A DNA stretch of 64,000 bases from Elysia crispata. Its lineage: Eukaryota; Mollusca; Gastropoda; Plakobranchidae. Numbering within the stretch: position 1 is the stretch's first letter; each line of letters begins with the position of its first letter. Of this stretch, positions 25,601 through 42,290 are shown in pieces. The translations under genes and the position numbers were made by a program. The DNA lies in NCBI GenBank assembly GCA_033675545.1, contig JAWDGP010003760.1, positions 743,501 to 807,500 of the forward strand, written 5' to 3'. A model generated the notes under the pieces. The model was not told where the DNA came from. It saw only the letters and a program-made list of their open reading frames with translations, and did not search any database.

Positions 25601-27974
25601 AACCAATGAAGTAAACAAGTACAGCGCCATCCTAGCATCATAATTATAAGTTCAGCTGTCCTGGTTTCAGTGCCGACTTGAATCACCACGGGCGAAGCAA
25701 GAAGAATAAACAAACTAGCAATAAAAACAATGAAAAAAAATATTTTCTTAGGCAAGAATAGGTAAGAATTTGTATACATGTGCCGTTTTTTTAATTGTTT
25801 GGATGTTTTGTTGATATATACTGACTGTTTACCCGAACGCAATAGGCTGCTAAAAGGAGGGGGAAAAAACGTTTTAGTGTTGAGGACTGGCACATTTTCT
25901 TCTTTCTCTCTTTTTTTTTTCTTCTGAAGGTGAAGTTCCTTTGTTTTTATCAGCGCACTATATTGCCCCTCAACAGAGCGGTTAAGGCAGTTTACCGTCA
26001 AGTAAATTACGTCTAGACTTCGACGTTTAAACATGATCTGAAGGGAAAGGTAAAATTTAGAAGAAAAAAATAATAAAAAAGAACAAAAAAAGAAAGCTTA
26101 GGAAGCCAGACGTGCAAATAATCTGCAAGCGGCAAACATTCTTAGCTCGGTTTGCTTAGCTACTGTCGATTGTGGGGTCAACCAGTACACAATTAGTGGT
26201 CTCTGTATAAACCCCGAGGAAAGAGGTGGCTGCAAAGATATTGCACACATTCATCAGAGACCATGACTTTGTAGAATTTTATGGTTGCACGTTGGTACCT
26301 TTATTCGCAGATGGAATACTTTAATTCTGTGAAAGCTTGAATAAGCGGACTCATCCACTTTTTACAAGCTCCAAACCACTTGTATAAAATGTACGAAGAT
26401 AACACACTTGTTATATCGAATGAAGAATATTGAAACATTTTGCCAAATCCACAGTCAGGTTTTCAGCCGACTCCAGACCAGACGGGTTCTTGACTCCCTG
26501 AAATGAAAGCTTACCTCTAGTTCCAGGTTGATTACCTGAACACTAGTGTTGGTACATCAATACCAAGATTATAAAAAATAGCGATATCTGAAAAACCACT
26601 GTGAGTCGACATTGTATGTTAGTTTTTAATCAGAGGATCATATTTTAAATATATGGTGAAAAATTTGTTCAAGATATCATATATTTACGTAATTTAAAAA
26701 AAATAGATCAGGAGTGTCATTTAAACTTGTACTTTCATAATACATAAATAAACACGTTAAATTACGAAATTTAGCTCTATGATCAGTTCAGAAAATTTCA
26801 ACTTACCTTGTTGTATGAAGAAGGTGAAAATGAGAAACTCAAATCCCAGTAGTTGTTTTCCTTTGCTTTATCTGTTTGCCTTGTTATTCGTTTTCAAGTA
26901 TTAACTTACAACTGAGTTTTTTCTTTCATACCTGATTGTGAGTACTCTATGAACCATATTTCATTGTAGCAACTAAGAAAATAATCAAAAAGATTCGCTC
27001 GTTATTAAAGCAGAATATACATGGAAAGAGGATAAGAACAATAAAGGGGACTTAAAATAATTCGCAGATGGTTTCCTCCTCTAAGATGCAAACAATAAAG
27101 AAACTGTATGACTGGTTAAAAAAAATCACATCATATGCAAACGAGCTTTCAATTTAGCTATTTGGCATCTATTCATTATTTCTAAAATTTGGCTTGGTTA
27201 AATAATACTTGGAAAAGTCTGCGTTTGTAAAGATCTAATACCTCAAAATTTGTCTGCAACGATGTTTAGTTAAAAACTTGGCAAAAATTGAGCGAAGAGA
27301 GCTTTCGCCTAGCTTTGCCATAAGAAAACCATGGCGAAGCTTTTTAAATAGCGCGACGTACATCTTGGAACAGGGTAAAATTGTTGCTAACTAAATATGC
27401 GAAGATAATCTGAATTACTGAACAAAACATGAACCCTCTATCACAATGGCGAAAGCATCTCGTAACAGTGCTAAATCTAGCCATGACAGGCCAACAAGCA
27501 GCTACTTCTAAGTTGATAACTACCCGATGGATCTCGCTCATACCAAACAAAACTCAAAAATGCTTCCATAGATGACAAGGGTGCAAGAGTAATACTTAGT
27601 ATCGGTGGCTTTATTAATCAAATGAACATGACAAAGAAAGAATTGCATGGAAACCTCTATCAAACGCTTTAATAGACAATTATTATGCTTCTCTTATTAA
27701 TGGTAACATTTCATGTAAAAAAAAGAAAGTGCAAGGCATTTTCAATCTATTGCAATATTAATTATAATAATTTATCTGATGTTGACTTAATTTATAAAAA
27801 TACATGTTTCATTTACGCCTGAACTTTGTATTCTGGGGTGTATTCTGCTTAGAGGACTTGATATTCATTTCAGAAAAAACAGTAGGGATGTATACACCAT
27901 ATCAACGGGAATGCGGCTTCATAAAGCGTCAGACTGAGCTGTTGCTGGCGCATGTAATAATCGTTAAACCAGTG

Positions 27975-28015
27975 GCGTCTACCTGAGGAAGCGAAAGCGT
28001 AGAAAAGCTTGACGC
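27975..28015 (+). other. Hammerhead-like structured motif
   Basis: GCGTC (27,975-27,979) and GACGC (28,011-28,015) can close a 5-bp stem. Inside are CTGAGGA (27,983-27,989), 12 nt including a possible GCG/CGT stem, and GAAAA (28,002-28,006). The core word, its 12-nt spacing and the closing stem follow the hammerhead plan. However, the third stem is only the self-complementary AAGCTT, and the base expected at the cleavage position is not favourable. Treat as a candidate only. Confidence 0.25.
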
Positions 28016-29380
28016 AACAGCTAGTCTCAGAGGTGCGCAAATCCAAGTGGTTAAAAAAAGGTTTAAAAAAAAAAAACACGCTTATAAAAAAAAAGGCAGA
28101 AGATATTTTGCAGCAAAATACTACTGTGAATATTTTCTTAAAGCCTCAGGAGTTTTTTTTAATTCGGTAGCATAACTCTATACAACGCCATGGTGGATCT
28201 AGATAGTTTTAGATTCTACTGTGGAGCGTTTTTCCGGCAATACTGACACTTATGTGTTTCATATCCAGTCTCCCGTAGTGCCTACTTATCTTGCTAGTTG
28301 AATATGAAGCACGTATTTATATAGATCTTTCTCAATAGTCATAATAGCAATGAGATAATTAACACCCAATAACTTTAAACCCATTCAGTCGTACTTTTGA
28401 CTCATTCAGACTAAACTGCGAGACAAGCCGAATTGTTAGCAAAGAATCGTAGACCAACAATAACAGAATTATATCGCCGGGTACTAGAATTGAGAATCCC
28501 CTCTGGGTTGGAGTATGGCAAATATAATAACTATTCTTCAAACTTCTTGTAGAAACCATGTCTATGGCCCTCTGATTCTCCTTTCACCATAATAATTTTA
28601 ATAGATCGAAAGCCAAGAGGCACTTTCAGAGTATATTATTATTACTTTAAAATCTACATGATTTATTATTCCTCTTTGAACTCATTATTATGCAATGTAA
28701 CCTTAAAGAATATCCAAATAAGCATCTACAACAATCACGAGTGTATATATATATATTTAGTCGCTATCCATTTGTTTCACATAACAAATATTTTCTATGT
28801 TGCCGAGTCAGGGAGTTTAAAAGAGGGTTAAGGCTTGAAATAAATTATTCATAATGTAGATGGTTAACAGATATGCTAACCGTTGCTCAGGTCCTATCGT
28901 TATTGTAAGTTAAATGTATAATTATATTGAAGTCTTCACTCATGTTTGTGGAGAACCACTCAATGTTGTAAAATGTTGATTATTCAAGAGTGAGAAGAGA
29001 AGACATGTTGGAATTCTCGCAGACACCCAATACTATCATTTTACTATGAGAGAGCACTATTTTCGGCCGCATGGTACTTCAGATTGTGGAGAGCATTACG
29101 TTTATTTTGTCTGAAAGCTTTAGAATATAATGGTTTAGGTAATTCATTCTAATTGTGATTGTTCGGCTTTTTTCACCTTGCTCAATTATTAAGAGAATGA
29201 TATAATTATGCGTTTTGGCAAAATAGCGTTGTAGATCTAGTTAGATTAAGGTGATTTCAGGAGAGTGATTCAACAAAATGATTATGGGGCCCACCTAGTT
29301 ATAAAAAAATATAATAAAAGTGATAATAATAAACATAATCATGGAAATAGTAATAATCATTATAATTATAATAATCATAA

Positions 29381-32293
<2,913 letters not shown>

Positions 32294-32294
32294 C

Positions 32295-32362
<68 letters not shown>
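32294..32362. repeat. (TA)n microsatellite
   Basis: About 30 TA units interrupted by three TACA steps, followed by CTAT units to 32,387. Confidence 0.9.
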
Positions 32363-32639
32363 CTTATCTATTCATCTATCTATCTATGATTATATAAATC
32401 TGTCAGCATAAAATTACGTCAGTCTATTAAAAACATTTATTAAATGTCGACATAAATTTCGATGTAATTTTATTCTGACTGATTTTTGTCCTCATTCATT
32501 TGGATAACAAATTTCAACAACTCTATGTTTGAACTTCTGTTTTAGGCATCAAATTGGCTTCAACTGCCAACTCTGAGTAATTTAATTTGCTTAATTTTCT
32601 TCATCAAATCTCCTCTCCGTTTGTTTTGTTCTGTTATGC

Positions 32640-32775
32640 ATCTGTAAGTTTTCCCATTTTCCTCTCTTTCTCCCTCTTTCTTTCCTGTTCTCTCTGTTTC
32701 TGCTCCGAATTCTTTCTCCCTTTTGTTCTCTCTATCTCTCAATCCCTTCCTTCCGTCCTCCTCCTGTTACCCCAC
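32640..32775. repeat. Degenerate pyrimidine tract
   Basis: A CT-rich + strand stretch with irregular CTCT, TTTC and CCTT words; likely a decayed CT array. Confidence 0.5.
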
Positions 32776-33045
32776 TTGAAACTGTTCCCATTGCGCTACT
32801 TCTCCACAGTTCCTCTAGCTCGAGGTATCGTGACTGTCTTCCATGAGAGTCCTCCTGACGTGTGCCTGGCCGCCAGCAACATGAATTATGCAAGTGGTTG
32901 CGAGGATGCTGACACTACAATAGGAGAGAGACCTGGACCACATATCGCCAGCCGTCTCTCTCGATCCAACATTGTGCAGGAAGAGTTCTATATACTTGTG
33001 TTTTGTGATGAATGTTAGAGCGACTCAGCACAGGGTCAGAATAGA
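32776..33045 (+). other. G+C-rich segment with an open frame tail
   Basis: A + frame open from 32,587 to 33,018 ends with a compositionally balanced stretch of about 70 residues (including DVCLAASNMNYASGCEDAD). I recognise no domain, and the N-terminal half is translated pyrimidine repeat. Possible exon remnant, regulatory DNA or chance; a function cannot be given. Confidence 0.2.
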
Positions 33046-33362
<317 letters not shown>

Positions 33363-33420
33363 AAATAGTAGCAGTAGCAACAGTGGTTGAAAGAATAGCG
33401 GCGTCGCGGCGATGGTGTTG

Positions 33421-33492
33421 GTAGCCAGTATTCGAACTCCTCTCTCCTTCTTACCTGGAAGCTGCGTGATCACCATATACCATGAGGCCTCG
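33421..33492 (-). repeat. tRNA-like SINE head or pseudogene
   Basis: On the minus strand TGGTATATGGTGA (complement of 33,470-33,482) and GGAGTTCGAATAC (complement of 33,429-33,441) resemble A and B boxes about 30 nt apart. The length of about 72 nt fits a tRNA, but the acceptor ends do not pair. Confidence 0.45.
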
Positions 33493-34944
33493 CTGTTAAG
33501 AAAGACCTTATGTAGCTCTGTACTGTGTCCCCTGTATGTCTCCCTTATAAGAGTTCAAAAAGCGGTTGGAAGAAGACAAAAGATTGTAGCAAAGGCAAGA
33601 TGAAACTCTTGCCTTTCTTTAATGAAGAATAGTGTTACAGTTGATCTTTTAATAATTATTTTAACATGCACTGTCTCTACATCTCAAACACTTGTCTATG
33701 ACTAAACAGTTATAAAGATGTAGGTCCTCGTAGATATTTTACTATATTTTGTGTTGTGATTTACACATGAAAAAAAAATGTATGGTTTTGGGGTAAAGAG
33801 TTTACTGTTATAACTGTAGGTGAGATCATTGCTTTGTGTACGTTTTCACGTATGTTTGATTGTTATTTCAATATTCACTGTGTGTTTACATGTTTTGAAT
33901 ATAAGTGTGGATAAATGTTTCTTTATGATGACACTCAGAAATTATAGCGGACATTGAGCAATCTAGATTTCTTGACGATCAGTAACTTTGGTAACTAGAG
34001 ACCAACTCTATTTTCAATTGAGATTAATAATGGTGCATTAAACAGACAATAACAGCTGTCAGTAAGTCATGGTGAAGCTGGAAGTCACGGATGTTAGCTC
34101 TTCCAACACAGAAACTAATACAGAATTTTTTAAGAGATGATTTCTGTCCAGTTCTTGACAGATCATGAGGATAGATCTAGTCCTTTTGCGAGGTACATGT
34201 AAAGGAGAAAAAAAGGCATGTCACTTCCCCTTAACATGTAGTTTTAAACCAGTTGGTATAGGTTTTAATGTCGAACTGAAGTCATTACTATTAGCTCGGC
34301 ATATTAGTTTTATTAAAGTGAAAAAAAAATTATATTCTGAATAAATAGGCCTAACTTTTGTGATTGCAAACACAGAAGAATGCTGATAACGCCCCAGACA
34401 CTGCATCAGTTACTTGGGCATCGAGTTTGGTGCTGTTATTGATCCAACAACATTTAAGCGCTCACTCTTCGATCCCTGCAATTTGTTTTAGTTGTGTGCT
34501 GACACTGTGAGCACTGAGCAGTATCAACATCGGGGAGCAACGTCGCCCTCCTATCTTTTCTCGCGACGCCCCGGGACGTACCGGAATGAGTGACGAGGCT
34601 CAGGCGCCTTTAGGTAGCCACCCAAAAGGTCCATAGACTCAGAGAGAAGTTATGACATCAGATAAAGGATACCTTTAGATAAAAAGTCTATTATTGATTA
34701 AGATTTAGCAACCCCAAAAATTGATAAAAGAGGGGTTAAAAATTGATTCCAATCGAGACAGAGGGTATTCTAAAAAAAAAAAAAAAGGAAGGAGCAACAT
34801 TAGATGCTGCACTGTATTCTATTATCACCTTATTGGTTTGAAACCTAGAACGGTTCAGATCTGATTGGAAAGGGCTATGTTAGATTAATGTCTGCCTTCA
34901 GATGAGGGAGCCTAGCCATTGGGCAAAAAATTGTTTTTCAGTTG
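33493..34944. other. Unique non-coding sequence
   Basis: No gene recognised. A conspicuously G+C-rich patch lies at 34,495-34,640; the rest is AT-rich. Confidence 0.45.
34495..34640. promoter_or_regulatory. Candidate regulatory island D
   Basis: A 145-bp CpG-containing island in AT-rich surroundings, including the palindrome AGGCGCCT near 34,607. No coding or RNA identity is recognised. Confidence 0.2.
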
Positions 34945-34952
34945 CCCCCCCC

Positions 34953-35006
<54 letters not shown>
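34945..35006. repeat. C10-(CT)n tract
   Basis: A run of ten C residues followed, after TT, by about 25 CT units. Confidence 0.92.
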
Positions 35007-35009
<3 letters not shown>

Positions 35010-35763
35010 CTTTATTTCTCTCTTCCTCCCTCCTTCCTTTCTCTATGGCTTTAATAACATGGAATCGGAAAGGCTTCAGCTATAGGGTTATTTTAAGCAT
35101 TATGAATCTTAAAGGATATTTTTGCACAAGGATTAATTATGCCAAAGTCTCAGGATGATAAAGCAAAAAGATTTCCTTTTTAGGTCAACTAAAGAGAATT
35201 ATTTTCTTAGCAACGTATTCTTTCTTAAAATACTTGCGCAGATTAAACTATCTACCATCTAAGCCTATGTAATTTTGTGATGATGGTTTATAGATGAATT
35301 CTAATACTTGGGAGATAGAAGAAGAAACCACCATTTAAGGTTCAACAAAACCAACAGAAAAAGAACGGAATGTAAAAATAAAAAAAAAATAAAAACAACC
35401 AGATACTGAACTTAGACTAGAATCGCATCCGCACTTTTATCAAGGACCCAGCACCATCCTAAACCATTGGAGACCGCGGTAATCATTTAACGTTATTCTT
35501 CCTCTCAATAAACAAGAATTGAAGTTGAACGGGTTTCCTGGCTTTTCCTGATTCTACTGAAGTCTGTTTTTAAAGACGTTTAGTCTTTTTTTTAGTTCAA
35601 ATTGTCAACGAACTTTGCCTCCAATGAAACAAAAGTGGTAAAGACATAAGCAAAGATAGAAGGAGGGGGCCGGTGTCCTAGAAAAGTTAAAAAAAAATGT
35701 TAAGCTTAGATTTAGAATGAGGTAGAAAGAAATAAGACTGAAAAAATCTTAAAAGAAAGGAAA
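35007..35763. other. AT-rich unique sequence
   Basis: No feature seen beyond homopolymer A runs. Confidence 0.5.
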
Positions 35764-36058
<295 letters not shown>

Positions 36059-36339
36059 GAAAAAAAATGTATAAGGAGATGTAGTAATAAGATAAACACG
36101 AGAAGAAATGGAGAAGGCAGGAGTATAATATAAATAAGAGAGGAAAAGTGCCAAGGAAAGAAGAGGTTGATATGAAAGGGAAAAAAGTTAAGCTAAGCGA
36201 GGGAAGAAGTAAAGAAGGAGGACTATTGATGGCACTCAAGAAGAAATGATGGAGTTTTGATAAGAAGAGAGAACTAATCCTTGATGAAATAGCTCGCAAT
36301 GAGTCAAGAGACTTGCAGGCAACTGCGCAAGTCAAAGAG

Positions 36340-36341
<2 letters not shown>

Positions 36342-36406
<65 letters not shown>

Positions 36407-36427
36407 CAAACACACACACACACACAC
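36342..36427. repeat. (GA)n-(CA)n compound microsatellite
   Basis: Thirty GA units (36,342-36,401) and nine CA units (36,410-36,427), inside a purine-rich region from about 36,050 to 36,520. Confidence 0.92.
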
Positions 36428-36539
36428 AAACAGATATATAGACAGATGAACAGACAGGCAGACAGGCTTTAAGAAATGAAGAGAGACAGACCAAGAGACA
36501 GAAAGATAGGCCTAGGGCAATGTATAATGTGAGAGAAAA

Positions 36540-37090
36540 GGTTTCTGGCTTTAAAAAAGAGCTGAGGGCATAAAGACAACTAAAAGAAATGATAAAACTA
36601 TGGTTGGTTTATCTTTTGGATGAATCTAACCGGAGGGGCTTCGATGAAGAACTTTAACCTTGAGACTGTTTATGACTGTGCATTTCCGTGCGTAAGCCGG
36701 AATCATTCTTTCACATCTTTTTCAAAGTTTTGCGAGGGAAAAATCCATGCAGATGCGGAGAAAAGAACGGAATTATTGTGGCTTTGAATGTGAAAATGAA
36801 TTTCTTATTTAGTTGAGAATCTGAATCCGCGGTTCTTGCCAAGCAGGGCAGTCGTATTCAAATGAAGCCTAAAACTTAAGGCCCAACAATAACAAGACTT
36901 GGACCCAGGGTGATGAGCCGTTATAGTAGATCCAAAGTAGAGTGCAATCAACATGTCGAAAATCGTTTAGTGGTGGGTAGATATAACGATTTATTAAATA
37001 GTTAGATTGCTAGTTCCATAGATAAATTGATAAATACGTGGGAAGAAATAGGTGGTTAAATAAATAGATAAAAATTTTCGATAAATAGAT
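36540..37090. other. Unique non-coding sequence
   Basis: I see no gene, RNA or array; a few GATA/AAATA words lie near 36,970-37,090. Confidence 0.5.
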
Positions 37091-37102
37091 GGAGAAAAAA
37101 AA

Positions 37103-37121
37103 AGGGGGAGGGGGGGGGGTA

Positions 37122-37175
<54 letters not shown>
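37103..37175. repeat. Poly-G then (GA)n
   Basis: Two G runs (37,104-37,119) precede about 22 GA units (37,132-37,175). Confidence 0.9.
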
Positions 37176-37179
<4 letters not shown>

Positions 37180-37379
37180 ATTTAATAAATTGGAGTTATA
37201 GACAATATTTATCTAATGCCGATATTAATTAAAAAGCTTTAGAATATAGCGAAAAAAAGGAATTTAAACAGAATGGTTCAATAATGTATGATAACCAATT
37301 TAAAACAAAAAAAAATTTAAGAGATAAGAGCCCCACAAATTTCCTTTGATGTTAAGCAACAAATTTAAAGCTCCTCCCC

Positions 37380-37690
37380 TTTTCAGGTCCAAAGGTTAAA
37401 TGTTTTCCATAGCCCCTCTAGTTCTGTGCATGACTGCATCCGAAACTTTTACTCCGTCCCTCTATTTCTGAGCTCTCAGTGTTGCTACTAGCTCATCCTC
37501 ACTCACAGACGCGCACTGTACAGTGTACACTCATCCATGCGGTGAATCAGTGGCACGCAAGTCAGATCGGGGTAAAATTGCGAGCACAAGTTTGGCCAAT
37601 CGATGATGGGTCAAGTCAACACTGAAAAGAAACTTGTCGATCGAGATCGACTTCCCCTCCTCCCCCCCCCTCCCCCCCCCCCTTTTTCCA
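37380..37690. promoter_or_regulatory. Candidate regulatory island E with palindromes
   Basis: A G+C-richer segment containing a perfect 12-bp palindrome CACTGTACAGTG (37,514-37,525), CCAATCGAT near 37,597, and a perfect 7-bp inverted repeat GTCGATC-GA-GATCGAC (37,636-37,651). It ends at a C-rich run (37,654-37,682). Regulatory function is inference. Confidence 0.3.
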
Positions 37691-38301
37691 AAAAACCCTC
37701 TCTAACTTTTGTTCCTCTTTCTTTACCTAAGACAAGTAAATCCTGCTAGATAGCTCCAGCAGCCTTCTTTAATCGTGTGTACAGTAGGATCGGTTCAGGG
37801 CCTTAGGTTATCATTTTTTTTCTTTACAAAACACTTCAGTGATCAATCACGGATGCGTTGAGTAACGCCTATCATTTCATGCAACTTGCTGTGGGTTATA
37901 AAACAAGCGTCATATTTTTTTTTAGCTCCCCAAGTGCCAGAATTCCTGAATTTGCGAGCTCATTCGGAAAGTATTTACTTAGCAGCATCAGAACATTCGT
38001 AAAACTCACATACTTTGAGTTCTGTAATCCTGTGGCAAACACTTCGATACGTTCTGGTCTTTACTGAGAACAACATGTAAATCTGACTAAATATGCTTAC
38101 GTAATTGAATGAAACAACAGTAAAAACAACATAAGCAAAGAAGTAAGCAGATATGTCCAAGAACACAAAATTTGAATAATCCACAGATATTGGTGCTATA
38201 TAAGAATAAATGAAAAAATAAGGGGGAAAATAAAAAAAAATTCACAAATATCGAATCCTAATTGTATTAATATTGCAGCTAAAGAAATAGTAGTCGTACA
38301 G
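37691..38301. other. AT-rich unique sequence
   Basis: I see nothing beyond short open frames without signature. Confidence 0.5.
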
Positions 38302-38652
<351 letters not shown>

Positions 38653-38908
38653 ATATTCACATATATAAATTTGAAATACAAACTATGAAAAAAAAATATA
38701 TATATATGAAAATGGTTGTATATAGAAAGATCTACTCCCAAAAAATTACATAACTTGTTTTCTACACTCAACTTGAAACTTCCATTTTAATTTTCCCTTT
38801 GAAATACTTTCTTGTTTTACTCTTCCACTCGTACCTCCCTTCTTCTCGTCTCGTCTTTTTCTCAGTAACTCATCTGCCTTCACTTGGTTTACTTCATCAC
38901 CCTGCCTA

Positions 38909-38919
38909 CCCCCCCCCCC

Positions 38920-38981
<62 letters not shown>
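38909..38981. repeat. C14-(CT)n tract
   Basis: A run of about 14 C residues, CA, then about 28 CT units, with a pyrimidine-rich halo to 39,100. Confidence 0.92.
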
Positions 38982-38988
<7 letters not shown>

Positions 38989-39100
38989 CTACCATCTTTG
39001 TAAAATTTAATTTTATTTTCACTTCCTTTTTTATCCCACATCTTCATTCGTCTTCTCTTCCTGTTTTCTTTTTTCCTCTTCTAGTACCCCATCTTTTTGT

Positions 39101-39811
39101 GCTGTATAACTTTGCCTCCCCCATAACGCCTGCCAAGTTTTGGGGAGGTGGGGGATCCTAAGGTAACCATCTGAGGTCACAGTCCAGTCATCGTGATGGA
39201 TCTGCGGAGATAGCAACTGATGCCACACCATCAATTTACTGTGCAGAAGGACGACTTTAACCGCTGTAAGTGCTACCTCCCAGTCCACCAAGTTGTATGT
39301 GTGTATATGTGGTTGTAACTCGTAGTGTACAGTTATGTATGAGTTGGATAGTGACTTTACAACATGTGTAATCGCTGTGTGTGAGTGACGATTAGAATTT
39401 AATGTAAAATGAAGCTATGATTATGATGTTGATTGTATGGCATTGTCATGTCCAGTGAAATTATCTAACCTGTCCATTTGATAATGATAGTAGTTCTTAC
39501 ATATTTTACGGAATCTTTGTTAGTTATTGCGAAACATTGTCCAATCTGGTTTTGGCTCTTGAAAAATAGGCTCCCAGCTTAACGATTGAGCCATTACGGT
39601 AACAAGATCAGTAGAGGCAACAGTTATAAATGACGAATTGTTTATTATTTATTTAGAATTCATTTGTTCTTAGATCGGAGGAAGGAAACGACTTTTTTTT
39701 TCAAAAACACTTTCAAACAGAGAAAGTAATAACAGTTATTTTTAACCACAGCACAGCAACAAAAGCTGGGGTGGTAGTAGCAATAACAGCAACAGCAGAA
39801 GTAGCAGCAGC
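39101..39811. other. Unique sequence of mixed composition
   Basis: A minus frame at 39,031-39,291 (86 codons) has a balanced amino-acid mix over its first two thirds, but it overlaps a pyrimidine tract and shows no domain. Otherwise nothing recognised. Confidence 0.4.
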
Positions 39812-40143
<332 letters not shown>

Positions 40144-40900
40144 TAACAGTGGTACATGTAGTAGCAGTAGGAGTGATAGCAGCAGTAGACGTAAGAATTT
40201 TAGTTGTGCTCATGGTGTCAGAAGCAATACTTGTTTAAGCGGACGACAACACGTCATTCCTACAAGTTGTGATGAAAACCATAATTTTTAGATCTACATG
40301 TTTATAGAATTATCCCATTTTTTTTTTATTATTTTCTAATATAATATAATTTTGTAGGCTAAAAACAAATCGCTAAAATCAAAGGAAGCCTTGCGAAATG
40401 TGGCTTTACTATGAGGCAATAAAAACATAATTATTAAACCGTATTATCATACAGAACATGTTAATTCATCCTTTGAATTCAATACCTTAACACATCGGAT
40501 TTCATCAAGATATGAATTTGCTGAATATATTGCGAAATAGCCCTTTCAAAGAAATATGATTTATGGAAGCTAATTTTAATCTTGGCACATTAATCGTAAA
40601 ATAATTAGATTCTGATATTCAATGTATACAAAAAAAAATGAAAGACTTTCCATATATTATTGTAAAAGTACAAGAAACTCACGATAGAATGTACGTCCCT
40701 AATAATGTAACAATAAACTTATCACTACAACAGACGATATTCCCTCTGGCTTTTCAAATTTTTGTCCAAATAGGAAAGGGAGCGAAACTTTACAATAATA
40801 AAGGGCAAATAAAATAAAACTTGGCCAGCTAAACCTTTTCACCTCCTCCCGAGCCTCTTTACTTCTATGTCTCAGTCTGTCTGCCTGTCCTACTTCCTCG

Positions 40901-40902
<2 letters not shown>
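40144..40902. other. AT-rich unique sequence
   Basis: No feature seen. Confidence 0.5.
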
Positions 40903-40989
<87 letters not shown>

Positions 40990-41270
40990 TCTCTCTCTCT
41001 CTCACTCTCTCTTTCTCTCTTTCTACCCTTGTTTATTTCTTTCCTTGGAATTCTCTGTTTTTGTATCTCTTCCTCTCTTTCTCTTATCGTTTTTTTTTTC
41101 CGACTCCTCTCTCTCTTTATTCATATCTCTTTCCTTCTTTCACCGTTAATCTCTTTCTTTATATCCCTACTATTCTATCACACTTATATACTCTTTCTGT
41201 TTTTATCTATCTTTCTTCTTATCTACCTTTCTTTTTTTTTTATCTCTCCCCCTATTTTCTTCTTTAAAGT
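40903..41270. repeat. (CT)n array and polypyrimidine domain
   Basis: About 40 pure CT units (40,904-40,982), then nearly 290 bp of degenerate pyrimidine sequence. Strong strand asymmetry makes triplex formation possible. Confidence 0.9.
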
Positions 41271-41840
41271 TGAAGCCTTCTCTATTTAATTTTCCAAAAG
41301 GCGTTAATTTAGAAAGTAGAAAAGAAGGGAGGAATTACAATTTTGTACACATTAAACATTCTTTATTGATTTACCTCATACTGAGTACTAGAAGACCTTA
41401 ATAACGAAGGCAAAACAGTTAGCCAAATGAGGGAATAGCCAGGGGCATTATGAACAAGCAAGAGATAACGAGAGAATAAGAGTTTGTGGGAGAGCGGGAG
41501 GAAAGAGAGAGTGAAAAGAATACCAGATAGATAGAAGGACAAACCTATGAAATGGAATCGAATAGAAGGACGAAGTAATGAAATAGATGGGTGATTGAAA
41601 GTTTATCAAACAGTCTTGTGTACGCACAAACAGACACAATTATATCGAACGATTAAGTTGAGGAATTGGGAATTAGAAGAAATAGGCTTTGGCGATTTTT
41701 TTTTTCGTCTGTTTTTAAATCTGACACGGAAACCTTGGATGTATAAGTTCAATATAACGAATTGAGAGGATGGGTTAAAGGGGATGGAAAAGGATAAGCT
41801 CTTTTTTGACGTTGAACGTGAGTTGAGGCGAGGGGAGAGT
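41271..41840. other. AT-rich non-coding sequence
   Basis: No gene recognised; moderately purine-rich at 41,455-41,600. Confidence 0.45.
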
Positions 41841-41841
<1 letters not shown>

Positions 41842-41889
<48 letters not shown>

Positions 41890-41949
41890 GGGGTGGGAGG
41901 GAGAGAGAGAAAGGCAGGCAGAGGCAGACACAGAGTGAGTAAGAGACAC

Positions 41950-42024
<75 letters not shown>

Positions 42025-42290
42025 GACTGAGACAGAGACAGACAGATGGACAGGGAGAATGTGTAGAAACAGAAAAATATACGGAGAAAGTATAACATAG
42101 AGGGACGGGGGAAAAGAAGAGAGAGGTAAGGAGGGAGAGAATGCATAAAAACAGAAAGATATAGAGACAAAATAATTATGAGAAAAAAAAAGCGAGCGAG
42201 AAAGAGTGACAGAGAGTGAGAGATACGGAGAGAGACACAGAGATAGAGATAGAGAGAGGAGAGGGAGAGAGGGAAAGAAGGGAGAGAATT
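41842..42290. repeat. Polypurine domain with two (GA)n cores
   Basis: GA cores at 41,842-41,886 and 41,954-42,020 are embedded in about 450 bp of A/G-rich sequence with GACA and GGGA variants. Confidence 0.9.

Larger units (their letters stand above)
24952..29380. other. 4.4-kb array-poor interval
   Basis: Ordinary AT-rich sequence with no gene recognised. It holds a weak minus-strand tRNA-like segment at 25,540-25,600 and a structured motif at 27,975-28,015. Open frames at 25,594-26,034 (-) and 27,344-27,550 (-) show no domain. Confidence 0.5.

Noticed and set aside
39031-39291. 86-codon minus frame with ordinary composition
   Set aside because: It overlaps a pyrimidine tract, lacks any recognised motif, and no splice or conservation evidence is available.
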